Positions 45,817-57,536 of a DNA stretch of 64,000 bases are shown in pieces; within the stretch, counting starts at the first letter, position 1; every line of letters starts with the position of its first letter. Made by a program: the position numbers and the translations under genes. Source of the stretch: Azolla caroliniana (Eukaryota > Polypodiophyta); NCBI GenBank assembly GCA_043228905.1, contig JBHGNT010000006.1, forward strand, positions 15,562,001 to 15,626,000. The letters are read 5' to 3'. The notes beneath the pieces were generated by a model that ran no database searches, was not told the origin of the DNA, and saw only the letters and a list, made by a program, of their open reading frames with translations.

Positions 45817-46442
45817 TGACGAGAAATATGTGGAATAATCTCTGGCCACAACCGAAGCGTAGATCACTTGATGACAATCAAACTTAGAAGAAATGGGAAT
45901 GGAGGTAAGTACCCAAATAGAAAAAGAATACACATAATGTTAACGTGGAAAACCCTGAGAGGGAAAAACCACGGGAGTCCACAGACTCCAAACTATCACT
46001 ATGTCAAGGAGTACAACAGGGAGCACAGAGCCAACGACCTCTCGCTCACAATCTTCGCCTGGCGGCGGTTACAATAGAGCCATGCTCTGTATCTCTCTCT
46101 CTCTCTCTCTCTGTACAGTCGTTACACCAAAAATAACTCTCTACAAAAGATAACAACAACTGTCATGATATCAACACTGTTTGCTCTAGGTCCCATTTAT
46201 ACTAATATGACATTAGGAGTATTTACAGATATAGCCCCAATGGGCTCTCAGAAACATATCTACATATATGTCCCTTCATCCGGCGAGAGGTTCTCACCGG
46301 GCCTGCAACATCCGGTTCTCACCAGGTCTTCCTTGCCGGGTACTCATCATCCGGTTCTCACTAGGTTTGCATCATCCGGTTCTCACCGGTTCTTCCGATG
46401 TCGGGCCTTCGTATCCCATCCGGAGGGACCGAGATCCTAACA
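45817..46442 (-). repeat. solo copia LTR (A-type)
   Basis: 626 bp, TGACGAGAAATATG to GAGATCCTAACA. Perfect 5 bp duplication CATAT (45812-45816, 46443-46447). It carries the hairpin motif at 45945-45972 and a short CT run. Confidence 0.9.
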
Positions 46443-47033
46443 CATATGCGATACTACCGAACAACGTGAGGTATGCCAAATTTGGCTTCCGCCTGAAACA
46501 AAACTCGTGTGATGACACCTTTCTCCCCGAAGCAGAGATCTGATTCTATATATAGATGGCCCTCCGGAGCGCTTTGGCCCAGTAGATCCTAGGCATGTTC
46601 TTCTCCTCTAGCATTGTCGTGACTGCTTCTACAATTGTTCGGTTCCATCTCCTAGCCACATCGTTCTACTCCGGCATGTATCTACAGGAGAACTCTCTCC
46701 AAATTCCCTTATTCTGTCGATAGCTTGTGAACTGGCCGAAGAAGTATTCCTTTCCGCCATCCAACCTTAGATACTTGATCTTCCGTTCAATTTCCCGTTC
46801 GACTTCACTCTTCTTCTCAATGAGGTACACCCAAGTGCGCCGGGTGAAGTCATAAATGAAGGAGACGAAATATCAACTCTCGCCCATGCTCACGCAACCT
46901 GCCGGTTCCCATACATCTGTGTGGATTAGATCGAGCTGATTCCGGCTCTGATTCTTCTCATTTGGGAACAAAAGCCTATGTTGCTTCCCGAGTTGGCAAG
47001 CTTCACATACATGGACTTTTTGGCCGCTGAACT
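46443..47033 (-). pseudogene. Ty1/copia integrase
   Basis: Minus-strand reading: CEACQLGKQHRLLFPNEKN, LIHTDVWEPAG, FVSFIYDFTRRTWVYL, LRLDGGKEYFFGQF, NDVARRWNRTIVEAVTTM. This is integrase with the order of the D...D...E region recognisable. The usual E is in a degenerate context (MPE-stop-NDVARRWNRT). Confidence 0.75.
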
Positions 47034-47039
47034 TCAAAA

Positions 47040-47478
47040 GTTCAAATACTAAGTCTCCTATAATGCGTTAGAGGTATAACGAGTACATCGTGCATCACTA
47101 TGCGTACATGATGAAGCAGGAGAGCTTCGCGGAAGCATCATAGGATGTGAAGTGGGAAGCAATCACCGAGGAAGAAATGCAAGCATTAGCCGCAAACGAG
47201 ACCTAGGACCTGGTTGACCCACCCAAACAATCCAAACCGATCCGATGAGGGTGGATCTACAAGATCAAGTACAATGACGATGGTTCCATGAGCTGGTACA
47301 AAGCCAAGTTAGTGGCTAAAGACTGTTGCAAATCCACGTAATCAATTACGATGAGACCTTTGCGCTTGTTGCAAAGATGACGACGGTTTGTGCGTTGTGG
47401 CTGTTGCAGCAGCAAAAGGGTGGCATATTCACCAGATGGATGTGAAGAATGCCTTCCTCCAAGGTGACCTTGAGGAAA
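47040..47478 (+). pseudogene. Ty1/copia RT start, plus strand
   Basis: Plus-strand reading: ESFAEAS, VKWEAITEEEMQALAANET, IYKIKYNDDGSM, AKLVAKDC, then after a shift [20 protein letters not shown]. These are the first RT motifs including motif A (QMDVKNAF). It is truncated at both sides and is head to head with the minus-strand copia at 46443-47033. Confidence 0.75.
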
Positions 47479-47818
47479 CATGCAAAAGAATAGTGTGCGA
47501 AAACTAACACAAATAGACATAGCTAGCTCTGCCAAACACTTGCAAACAATTAGGAATACACAGAGAAGGAGAGGGAGAGAGACTGAGTAGGGCAAACAAC
47601 AACTTTCTATGTGCTCATAAAGCACTTTATATACAAGTCCTCAAAAAGGAGGGACACATACTTTAATGCTCATTAACCGAGCATCTGACATTAGTAGCGT
47701 ATAATATTCCTATTTACTAAACTAGGAATGTAGGCTCCTAATGGCTTGTCGGCTCCCCACCGATCCGGCTCTTGGCCTCTTTGGCTGATTGGGCCCATGT
47801 TGAGCTTGTCTCTCAACA
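47479..47818 (-). repeat. copia B3 LTR (3' LTR)
   Basis: It ends TCTCTCAACA and is followed by CTCTCCCTCAAGCAG, a polypurine tract on the minus strand. It is related to B1 and B2 LTRs. The left end is approximate. Confidence 0.65.
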
Positions 47819-48204
47819 CTCTCCCTCAAGCAGAAATTGAGGTTCCTTGTTAGCTTCACTTGCTCCACCACTCTAGCTTCTCGTGGCGGCACGCCTTCTT
47901 GCTTGTGCTCCATGACCCATCTGGTCCTACTGTCCTTGACCTGCCTGGTTGTCTTGTCTACTCCGAAGACCCTCGATGGCATTCTTTCCCTTATAGGTTT
48001 GGCGCCACTCAACTAGTTGGCTCCTCTGCATCGACGTCTACTTCGGTTGCCTCCTCATCCGTTTGGCCTTCATGTAATTTGGCTCATCTGAGTCGCATGT
48101 TTCCGGTTCGTTGTGGCTCTTGTCTGAATCGACAGTCTTTGATTCTTCGTGTTACTCCTTTCTGGAGGAACACACTCTCGATTACTACTTTCGAGTAACC
48201 GGAC
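47819..48204 (-). pseudogene. copia B3 C-terminal tail
   Basis: Minus-strand EPNYMKAKRMRRQPK and later RQDNQAGQGQ, homologous to the copia B1 tail that copia A interrupted. No RNase H remains upstream. Confidence 0.55.
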
Positions 48205-48771
48205 CAAGGTGATTGTGGTAGGTAGGAAGGAAGGAACCTCAGGTCGTCCAGTCGGCTATGCACTTAGCCGGATATGGGAGTTAAGGGAGGTAACTCTGCG
48301 CCAAGGAATTCCTAGATAACACTCTTGGTGAATCCCTGAGCTCATCCGATCTGCACAACACTCAGGGATGCTAAGTACTCTTTAGAAATTCTTAGGGATG
48401 AAGTAATAGATCTCTTGTCAAATCGGCTACAACCAATCACAGGCTCGCGATTACACATAGACCATATACTTAGATTACATGAGAGGCACACAAGATTGAC
48501 CCCACAAGAAAGAATACTTGATTATGAATACATACAAATACAATTACCGATCGACTGTCGGTATAACACTTACTCAATCTCTCTTTTCTTACCTAACAAT
48601 ATTATCCCCGTTTGTTCTCATTCATAAAGTGTTTATATAATATTACATGCTTTCCTATTTTTTGGGAAGCATGGTTAGTTCCAATCGTTTTAAATACTCG
48701 GCTCCCTTTATTTGGTTGTTTGTGCTCAACTCCTTCTGTCTCCTTTTCACACCTTGTGCCATCGGCCAACA
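48205..48771 (-). repeat. probable 3' LTR of a second Tat-like element
   Basis: It ends CATCGGCCAACA and is followed by CTTGGCACGCCCGTGG (48772-48787), the same primer-site-like motif that borders the 3' LTR of the Tat-like element. The left edge is unresolved. Confidence 0.5.
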
Positions 48772-49039
48772 CTTGGCACGCCCGTGGAATAGTGATTTGT
48801 ATGTTGAACCCAAAAAAAAAATCAAAAGAATAATCGAAAAAAAATCATCATCAAAATTGATGCTACTTATTCCTCATAAAAAATATGCAAGATGCTCGGT
48901 GATTGCCGAGAGTCATCTACTTTGATGTCCAACTCAGCCACCTATATGGGATGTGTTTGTTGTACTTTGGTCGATTGATCTTCTGTTGTCGTTGCTTGTT
49001 GATTTTCGATGGTCGGGTAGTTTTGTGAGCTCATGCTCC

Positions 49040-50313
49040 CTCTAATGTTCGCTTTTTGCTTGTGGTAGTATTTTGTCAGTTGGGAGCTATTGCTACGTCG
49101 TTGTGTCCCCATCCTCACCACCCTCGTCTTGCTCTTCTATGCCTATGATGAGTGCGTCGTGTTCCCCACCCATCTCTAGTTCGGCTTTGCCCTCGCAGGT
49201 TTCGTCTTCTGTTTGTCCTCGAACCTCAGGTTTGGACTCAACCTGTATTCTTTCTTGTTCATATTTATGTAAATCAATGGTGAGTTGCGTTGTGCATCTG
49301 GGCAAGTAGAATTCGTCAGTTAGGTCCTCGTCCATTTTGTTGAATCCTCAGCCCTCTTTTTGGTGGTTTTCATGATCTGCTCGGAATATCTGTAATTCTT
49401 CCACTTGTGTTGACCATTCTTTCCATCCAACTACTTTCGAGGTTCAACTGCTTTCGATGCCTTTCCAACATGGCCTTGATTCCAGGTTCACCCATCTCGG
49501 ATTTTACGCGAAGCTCTTGTAAATCGTCTGCAAAGCGGGGGTGCTGATTTCTCATTTCCTCCATGTGGGCCCACATTTGCTTGGCGCGGTCATCGCAGTG
49601 ATCGCGTTCGTGCTATAACTGGTGCTCCAGTCGAAACTCGCGTTCCTGGAATAATGCAGCTTGTGTTGCTACATCTCGATAATGTTTCATTGGACCCGGT
49701 CACGGATTTGAAGGTCGAGCAGTTGTTTGTGGTGTTCGGTGAAGTCGAGCAGGAACACATTGTGTTCTTTCTGAAGTTTCATGTACTGAGCTTGTTCCAT
49801 GGATTTGGAGGTCAAGCAATTGTTTGTGGTGTTCGGTGAAGTTGAGCAAGAACACCTTGTGTTCTTTTTGGAGTTTCATGTACTGTGCATGTTCATCTCG
49901 GAGGTCTTGAAGGTCGTTTTTTGTAGCCTTAAGCATCTATTTTAATTCCTCCTCCTTTGCCCGAATGACTTCTACTGCATGGTCCATTTGTGCCCGAACG
50001 GTCATTGCCGCCTGCGCTTCTTTTGCCCAAAGGAATTCGGTTGCCTGCAACACTTTTTCCCGAAGGACTTGGTTGGAATTCGGTTGCCTGCAACACTTTT
50101 TCCCGAAGGACTTGGTTGTATTCCTCTGCCTTCACTTTTAAAGTCGTTTCGAGCTGCTCCTGCAGTTCGAATTCTCTTTTCTTCGATTGTTGGAGGGCTT
50201 CACGGAGTTGGTGGAGTTCGGCTAGGGCCTCCTGTTGGTGTTGTTTAGCCTTCTTGGCAATCGTTGTTAGTGCTTCCAATTCTTTCGCGAGGTTGTTAGG
50301 AGGGGACGGAGCC
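49040..50313 (-). pseudogene. second copy of the coiled-coil accessory ORF (partial)
   Basis: Minus strand, starting MAPSPPNNLAKELEAL near 50313. It is coiled coil through EALAELHQLREALQQSKKRE and reaches WSTQVEELQIFRADHENHQK and GFNKMDEDL near 49340. This parallels the end of the first copy (EWAAQAAELHILRTDAENRR, GFYKMDEA). It ends near 49090 with an acidic tail. A ~96 bp tandem duplication (about 49706-49895) and a ~46 bp one (about 50033-50124) expand the coiled coil. Stops and shifts are present. The globular N-terminal domain of the first copy is not seen here. Confidence 0.6.
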
Positions 50314-50319
50314 ATGGAT

Positions 50320-50721
50320 TTGATGGGTGGGGGATGGAGCCAAGAACGGCTCCACCCATCTCCCAAGGGGGTTTACATATTGAGAGTGACACAATATTGA
50401 GAGGCAAAACTTTCCCTATTTCTATATCCCTCATTCATGCTCCTTGGGTGGGGTTATATAGGTACATTACATGAGGGTTACAAATCAAGAACATACAATG
50501 GGTTTGTAGGTTAGTTATATAACCTTCCAACAACCTATACACTTTACATATTTGCACACATTCACATAAATGTGCATGTGTTTAATATATTAATATACTC
50601 ACACTTATGTGCACATTTGCACATACGCTTACACATGACTTTTAGTACAAAGACTTCACTTATCTATCCACATACCAACACTTATACACTCACTCATACA
50701 TTTACAATACCACGGATAACA
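50320..50721 (+). repeat. 5' LTR of a truncated non-autonomous element (E-like)
   Basis: It ends CACGGATAACA. It shares GGCTCCACCC and CTCCCAAGGGGGTT with the LTR at 60531-61031 in opposite orientation, plus a TTATATAGG TATA-like site (about 50455). The left edge is approximate. Confidence 0.55.
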
Positions 50722-50725
50722 CATA

Positions 50726-50742
50726 TGGCACGCCTGTGGGAC
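50726..50742 (+). other. primer-site-like motif
   Basis: TGGCACGCCTGTGGGAC, four bases inside the LTR, matches the motif at 63000-63016 except for one base. Confidence 0.65.
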
Positions 50743-51621
50743 AGTGCCTTGCATGGGTGAACCACATGCTTCAATAAACCCGAACATCAGTCCTTGGAAC
50801 ATAACTTATGACCGGAACTTCGTCGGTCTTCTCTTATAGTGTTGGTTCAAACTCCATCGATCGGAACACGCTTAACACGAACACAAACTCAACGACACAA
50901 ACCTCTCGTTCAATCGGAACATCCGTGAACATATAAACTTTGATACTCTCTCTCTTTTTTTGGCTTACAATGATATTTTGTGTATGTGTGTGTATGTTTA
51001 TTTTATTTTATGTGAGTTATTGTGAGTTTACAAAATTTTAAGATCTACCCTCATGTTTTTGAAATTCTTGGTAATGCTCTTCAAGTTTTGAAATTCCATT
51101 TTTTCCCGTAAATTTTTGAATTTTGGTGATGCCCTCATATTTTCTGTAATTCTTTGTCTGGTTGATGTTTCATTTTGTTCTTAATCTTCCATTTATCCTC
51201 TCTTTATTCCTCTGTTTGTTCTTCTTTTTTGTCCTTTCCCTCTGTATCTTCCTCCTCCTCCTTCTCTTCTTCTTCTTCTTCTTCTTCTTCTTCTCTGTTT
51301 CCTGTTGGTTGTCCGTCTCCATCTCCGTTTGTAATTTTTTTGTCGCAATATGTTAGCCGTCACTATTAGTTGTTGGTTGTCCGGCCACCGCCGCCTCCGC
51401 TTGACCGCTATCTGGTCACTATCTGGCCAATCGTCGTCGCCACTCGACTGCTGTCGGCCACTATCCAGCTAATTGCCACCACTCGACCGTTGTTTAGCCT
51501 CCACGTGGTCGTTGTTCGACCAATCGTCGTTGTTCGGCTACCACTCGGCCATTGTTCGGTCAATCGCCACCACTTGGCCGTTTTTCGGCGAATAGCCGTT
51601 GTTCGACCACCACTCGTAAAT
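50743..51621 (+). mobile_element. internal region of truncated E-like element
   Basis: Non-coding. Order as in the young element: primer motif, GGAAC/TCGGTC repeats, a polypyrimidine domain with (TTC)n (51261-51294), then degenerate CGGCCA-type repeats (about 51380-51615). It is cut at ~51621 by a copia LTR. Confidence 0.6.
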
Positions 51622-52061
51622 ACACAGGATTTTTACGTGGAAAACCCAAATAGGGAAAAAAAACCACAGAAGCCCACGGACTCCAACTATCACTATAAGA
51701 GAAATGTACAATCAGAGCCTCAGAGGCAATGACCTCGAGCGTTGTATCTTCGCCAACCGGCGGTTACAACAGAGTATCTCTCTGTATCTCACACACTCTT
51801 TCTCTATCGCTCTCTCTATGCTACAATATGACAATAACAACAATAACCTTACAAAGTGATTCCCCTAAGTCATATTTATACTTATGTGAACTTAGGGATA
51901 TTTACAAATATAGCCTCAATAGGCTTACTCAAAACATATTTACAGATATGTCTTCTCTTCCAGTTCTCACTGGGTCTCCTCCGGTTTCTGGATCTCTTCC
52001 GGTTCTCACCAGGTCCTCTTTATTCATCACCGGATCCCATCTGAAGAGACCGATTTCCCAA
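51622..52061 (-). repeat. 5'-truncated copia A-type LTR
   Basis: It has the hairpin motif (51637-51667), the TATA palindrome (51861-51895) and the end ACCGATTTCCCAACA of the copia A LTR, but lacks its first ~100 bp. No polypurine tract or coding sequence follows. Confidence 0.75.
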
Positions 52062-52999
52062 CAGAAGAGAAAGGAATACTTTAATAAACCATTAGGAAAA
52101 GAATACCATCTTCTTAGTAAAAAAGTAACAACCCCAAAGAACTACTCTAATCTCAATGATACTAGTTCATAATAGTCATTCCTTCTTCTTTCTTTCTTCT
52201 ACCAAGACTCTTTCTTCTCACTTCTTCAAACCTTCTTATTTCTCCTCCCCCCTTCTTTTACATATTCTATTCTTCCTCCGTCTGCCCCCTTTTTTTGCTA
52301 AGAATACTCCCTCCTATTTATAGGTTTTTGGTTGCGTTATTCTTGCTTTTTCTTTTCCTTTTCTTTTTACATGTCCTCGAGTTTATGTGAGGCGTGTTTT
52401 ATATAATTATTTCTTCTTTGTCATCCACAATTTTTCATACAAGAATATCTCTTCGTTAGCTTTCTTAAGAACCTTTTCTTTTGAAATTTGGATATGAGAT
52501 GCAGAAGTTATGAGCTTTTTTCTTTGCCTTGCTTTTTCTGTTTTTTTTTTGCATCTTTTTTTCTTTTTCTTTTTCTTGCTTTCTCTACTTTTGAAAAACG
52601 CCTCTAACTTTATATCCCTTCAAGTTTCTTTGTCTTTTAACTCTTGAACCTTTCATATCGTGCTTTATTCTTATATACTTTAGCATCCAATGTATTTGCC
52701 ACGGTCTTTTCTTAGGAGCAAAAATTGACTTCACATTTAGCTCCCCTCCTTGCTTCTTGAGCAAACCATTTAGGTGAGCCTAGAATAGAAAGAAGAGGAA
52801 AAAACTCCTTCGCCTTTTGGGAGAATATAGACAAAGAAGGAGAATAAATACTAAAAATATATCAAATTATTGTATGAGAAAAAACCTCCGTTAAGTGGTA
52901 GGAAACAAATCTCACACTCCTAGACACACCCACCCACACACGTTGACAATCTCCATTACCATCTTTCTCCTTGTCAACACAAAGAAAGAGGTTACCACA
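52062..52999. other. no gene seen, pyrimidine-rich
   Basis: T- and C-rich sequence with poly-T stretches. No ORF with recognisable content. Confidence 0.6.
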
Positions 53000-53507
53000 A
53001 TTATTATGCCAACTCTCCAAACACAAGTAGGGCCATGCGATACATAACTCTTGATAGAAGTATGCATGTCAACATATGAATAAACCTTTCAAGCGAGCGA
53101 ACATTTTGCACAAATACCTTCGACGTTTTGAGACTTTTTCGAGTTGTTACCTTTCGAATTACTTCGATCTTTGCTTCATAAACATGACTTCCTTCTTGGC
53201 ACACCACATTTTACACATTACCTTGTCTTATATATACAACTATTTCATCTAGAATCTGATCTCGAAAAGGAAGCAAAAATTGACTGTGTTTGGTTGAATC
53301 AATCAAGAGTTTGAAGTCCATGTCATTCTTCTTTGGAATCACAACAATAGGTGACACACACTTCAAATCCTCCATATAATAAATGAAACTCACTTGCAAC
53401 AATGCTTTGAAATCCTTTGTAAGGTCTTCCTTTTTCATAATCCCCAATCGTCGAAGCTTTTGGGTAATTGGTACACTTTCCTTCAACTTGATGTGGTGCT
53501 TGATGCT
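53000..53507 (-). pseudogene. Ty3/gypsy RT N-terminal fragment
   Basis: Minus-strand KLRRLGIMKKEDLTKDFKAL, VSPIVVIPKKNDMDFKLLID and LPFRDQILDEIV match the start of a gypsy RT. The lower part (53004-53207) was not placed. Chromovirus 2 lies next to it at 53508. Confidence 0.6.
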
Positions 53508-53916
53508 TGTCAGAACCAAGAATAAAAGATAGAGTGATGGAAGAAGGATATAAAGGCACATGAGAAGAAAGGAAGGAAATGCTAAGAGAAGAATGGGTGT
53601 AGAAAGAAAGAGAAAGAAAGAGAAAGAAAGAGAATGGATACAAGATATTTAATAAGAGCTAAAGACTGGTGTTAATTCATATTGATTTGAGAATACATGT
53701 ATGCCCTTATTTATAGGTTCCTATAGAATAGCTTAGAGATTTCTATAATGTTCTAGAATGTTCTAGAGTTTTTACAATAATCAATCTAATACAAAAAGTA
53801 GCTTTTATCCTCTCATATGACAATAAGTTATCTTAATGGTTGAGGTTTTCAATTATGGATTACATGGTTCCAGGTTCAAGTCTGGGTGACGCCATAATGG
53901 TCATGTGTTCATGACA
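53508..53916 (-). repeat. chromovirus 2 3' LTR
   Basis: 409 bp, TGTCAGAACC to GTTCATGACA. On the minus strand it has a TATA box CCTATAAATAA (53707-53717) and, ~25 nt downstream, TCAAATCAA (53682-53690), the predicted transcript start. The adjacent polypurine tract GAAGGAGGGATAG lies at 53917-53929. Confidence 0.9.
53829..53883 (+). promoter_or_regulatory. Pol III A/B box pair antisense to chromovirus 2 LTR
   Basis: A box TATCTTAATGG (53829-53839) and B box GGTTCAAGTCT (53873-53883), 33 nt apart. The surrounding LTR has diverged strongly from chromovirus 1, yet the spacing is unchanged. Confidence 0.6.
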
Positions 53917-53934
53917 CTATCCCTCCTTCGAGAA

Positions 53935-56900
53935 CGCAAAGTGGAAGTTAGTGTTAACATTGTAGGGCCGGGTTTGTTCGGATAGTGGCAATGAAAGTCG
54001 TCGACAAGAGCTTGAGCATTACAAATGGTATCGGCAGGTTCCCAAGTGCGATCACTCGGAGGATAGCCAAGCCAATAAACTAGATAATAAAGCTTATTGT
54101 GCATAATCTTAGAATCAAGAATAACAACTACCTCGTATTTGGGGCCGTCAACCAGTTGGACAAAAGGCGGTGGTGTGGTACAACATGATTAGGAATTAAA
54201 GAGGTGCGGCAAGGTTCCAAAAGAGAGCTATGAAAGACAAGGTGAAGCCACATATGTGCAGGAAGGTTAGCACGAAATGTTGCATCATTAATCTACACTG
54301 TGATGACAAAAGGACCTAAGCGTTGATAATCAAGCTTAGCACATGGGCGGGTAGTCTTGATGTGACAACGAAGCAACCATACTCGGTCACCAACCTTAAA
54401 AAGAGACTTAAGACGATGTCGATTGGCATTGGTTCTTATGGTGTTCTTGTGCTTTTTGAAGATGTGAAGATAACTCAAACTGGATTTGTTGTAGTCGGTG
54501 GAGGTGATGTGCCAGGCTAGGGTTTCGTGACACCTCAGGGAGCTCCAGGATACACCATCAAGGGTGGTTGCCAGTGTAGGCAAAGAAAGGTGTAACTTTG
54601 GTAGATGAGTGTACCGTGTGGTTGTATGCAAACTTGGCAAGATGTAAAATATTGCTCCAATCATCTTGTTGATATCTAATGAAGCATCGAAGATACTGCT
54701 TGAGTGTTTGATTTGTGTGCTCTATTTGTCCGTCAGTTTGTGGATGATAAGCCGAAGAGAGTTTGTAGGAGATTTTGAGGCCTGCCCATAGGTGCTTACA
54801 AAAGTGTGAGATAAATTGAGGACCTCGATTGCTAATAATATCATTTGGGAGACCATGATAGCGAAACATCTGATGCATAATGAGATCTGTAGTTTCTTCA
54901 CTACTAATGGTCTTTACACACGGTACAAAATGCGCCATCTTTGTGAACCGATCCACTACTATTAAAATACCATCAAAGCCTATGGAAGGTGGAAAATCCG
55001 TAATTAAATCCATAGAAATAGACTGCCATGGCTTGCTGGGAGGTGGTAATGGTTGTAGTAAGCCATAAGGATGATGCCTGGGTATTTTGGCTGATAACAA
55101 CGTAATCTCTGACAAATTTTTGCATGTGAGGCCACCAAAACGAACGTTTTACCAACTCAATGGTCTTGGCAATACCAAAATGTCCAGCCATGGGGGCATC
55201 ATGACAGTGTTCTAACACTTGAAGTTGGGGTGATCCGTCTAGGACGTAAAGGAGATTCTTGTAGAAGAGTAAGTCATCTTGCCACTTGAAGTCCTGATAA
55301 TGTTGAGATGACCCTTGCAATGTGGAGCAAGATGGACGACTTGAACCAATGTGGGCTAAGACATCCTTAGGGAAATCATCAAAGTGAAGTTGTTGCTGAA
55401 TAATGTCAAAAAGGCTAGAATCAAGTGGTGTGGCATAAATTGTTGTTGCATGTAGCTTTGATGGCTCGAGGAGAATCTGTTTTGATTGTCAAAGGCCAGA
55501 TCTCCAGGTCGAAGAGTGAGATACGAACGCCGAGACAAAGCATCTGCTTTCCCTTGTTGTTTTCTAGGGTGAAAAATGATCTTGAAATCGAACTGTGTTA
55601 GAAATTGGGCCCATCGAGCTTGTCGTCTATTTAATACTCGAGCTATTTGAAACTATGTGAGATTTTTATGATCACTATAAATGATAATCTGATGAGGCGA
55701 TCCAACTAGAAAATGACACCATTGCTCGAATCAATCAACCACAGCTAGTAACTCCTTGTCATGCACCTCATACTTTATCTCCAAAATAGTAAATTTTCTC
55801 GAGTGAAATGAGACTGGATGAGTATGCATGTCCTTGCATGGTTACGATAGGATACTCCCCAATGTGAAGTCTGATGCATCCACCTCAATAGTAAATGGCT
55901 TTTCGGGATCAATATGCACTAGGATAGGTGCTGATGTGAATACCTCTTTCAGCTGAGTAAAAGCCTTGTCCGCTTTGATATTCCAAAAAAATGCTTGATT
56001 TTTCTTGGTGAGTTGGGTGAGGGGCAACACAATGCTTGAATAATTCAGTATGAATTTGCGATAGAAGTTCGCAAATCTGAGGAAAAACTGGACGTCCCGA
56101 GCTGAGCATGGGGGTTTCCATTCCAATATTATTTGGACTTTTGCCGGATCCATGAAAATACCCTTGGATGAAATAGTGTATCCTAAAAATTCCACTTGTT
56201 TGCAATCAAAACTGCATTTCTTAAGTTTGGCAGAAAATCCATACTTTCTTAAGCGTTCAAGTACTTTCCGCACATGTATATCATGCTCCTCCTGTGTTTT
56301 AGAGTAAATCAACACGTCATCTAGGTAGATGATGAGAAAGATATCCAAGAAATCCTTGAAAATTTCATTTACCATATGTTGAAATATTGCGGGTGCATTT
56401 GTGAGCCCGAAAGGCATGACTGTATACTCGAAATGACCATACCAAGTACGAAATGCAGTTTTCCACTCATCTCCCGGTCGAGTTCGAACAAGATTATATG
56501 CACCCCTTAGATCAATTTTGGTAAAATGTTTTGCCCCACCAATGCGTTGTAAGAGACTAGAGATTAAAGGTAGAGCGTACCTATTCCTTATGGTGACTTA
56601 TTTAAGCCTCGATAGTCCACGACCAAATGAAGGGAGACGTCCTTTTTCTTCACAAAAAAGATAGGAGCACCAACAAGAGACTTTGAATGTCAAATAAACC
56701 CATGTGCAAGATTTTCCTCAATGTATTCTCGAAGAACCTCAAGCTAATCGGTGATAAATTGTAAATCAGGCCCCATAGTGGTTCTTTTCCTGGTTGGGGA
56801 TCAATAGAACAGTCGTACAACCGATGCTTTCGAAGAACACTAGCTTTGACTTTGTCGAAAACATCAGCATAGTCTTGATATTTTTTGGGAATTTGGATGT

Positions 56901-57536
56901 TTGAATTCCCTTGAGTGGCACTAGAAAGTGCCACTGATACTGCAAATAACAAAAGGTCCTCCTTGCCTCCCACTTCGTGCAATTGTTGCAATGTGATGGC
57001 TGAAATTTGATGAAAAGGAGATAGTGCATTGGTAGAACTATATTCTTCAAGAGAATAATCCTGAGTTCGATCCTTGGCGATGATATTTTCTGCTGAAGGG
57101 CACCAAATTTCTCGCTTCCTCCAATCGATTCTAGGGTTATGTAGGTCGAACCATGGCAAACCGAGGACAATTGGATGCTCAGGACTACAGATTATGTTAA
57201 AGGAAACTACACATCCTAAATCACCTAAGAGTATGTGTATTGGCTCAGACTCTTCGAATATCTTCCCGAAAGCTATGGGACGTCCATCAATCACTACTAC
57301 GGAAACTAGACAAGGAAGTGTATGCAAGGATATTTGATGCTTTGGGCAAAATCTCTATTCATGAAACAAGAATTGGCTCCAGTATCTAAGAGGGCTTGGA
57401 CTTGAAGTTGACAACTTGGTGTCCTAACTTGTACTTGGGTTGAGAAGACTCTATTAACATGCTTGGAAGAAATGGAACCCACACTAGGTTGTATATATCT
57501 TGGGTTGTCCAACCAAATGGATCCTATTTTGGCCAA
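53935..57536 (-). pseudogene. chromovirus 2 protease, RT, RNase H, integrase, chromodomain
   Basis: Minus-strand order: protease LLDTGANSCFMN (about 57380), the canonical DTG; RT with a degenerate first half (56420-56680) and [30 protein letters not shown] (55842-56417); RNase H FTIEVDASDFTLGS (about 55880) with stops beyond; integrase HYQDFKWQDDLLFYKNLLYV (about 55310), MDLITDFPPSIGFD, SNRGPQFISHF, HPQTDGQIEHTNQ (55115-54558); and chromodomain KLYYLVYWLGYPPSDRTWEP (about 54040-54098). Catalytic integrase residues look kept; the E position reads IEHTNQ. Confidence 0.85.
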
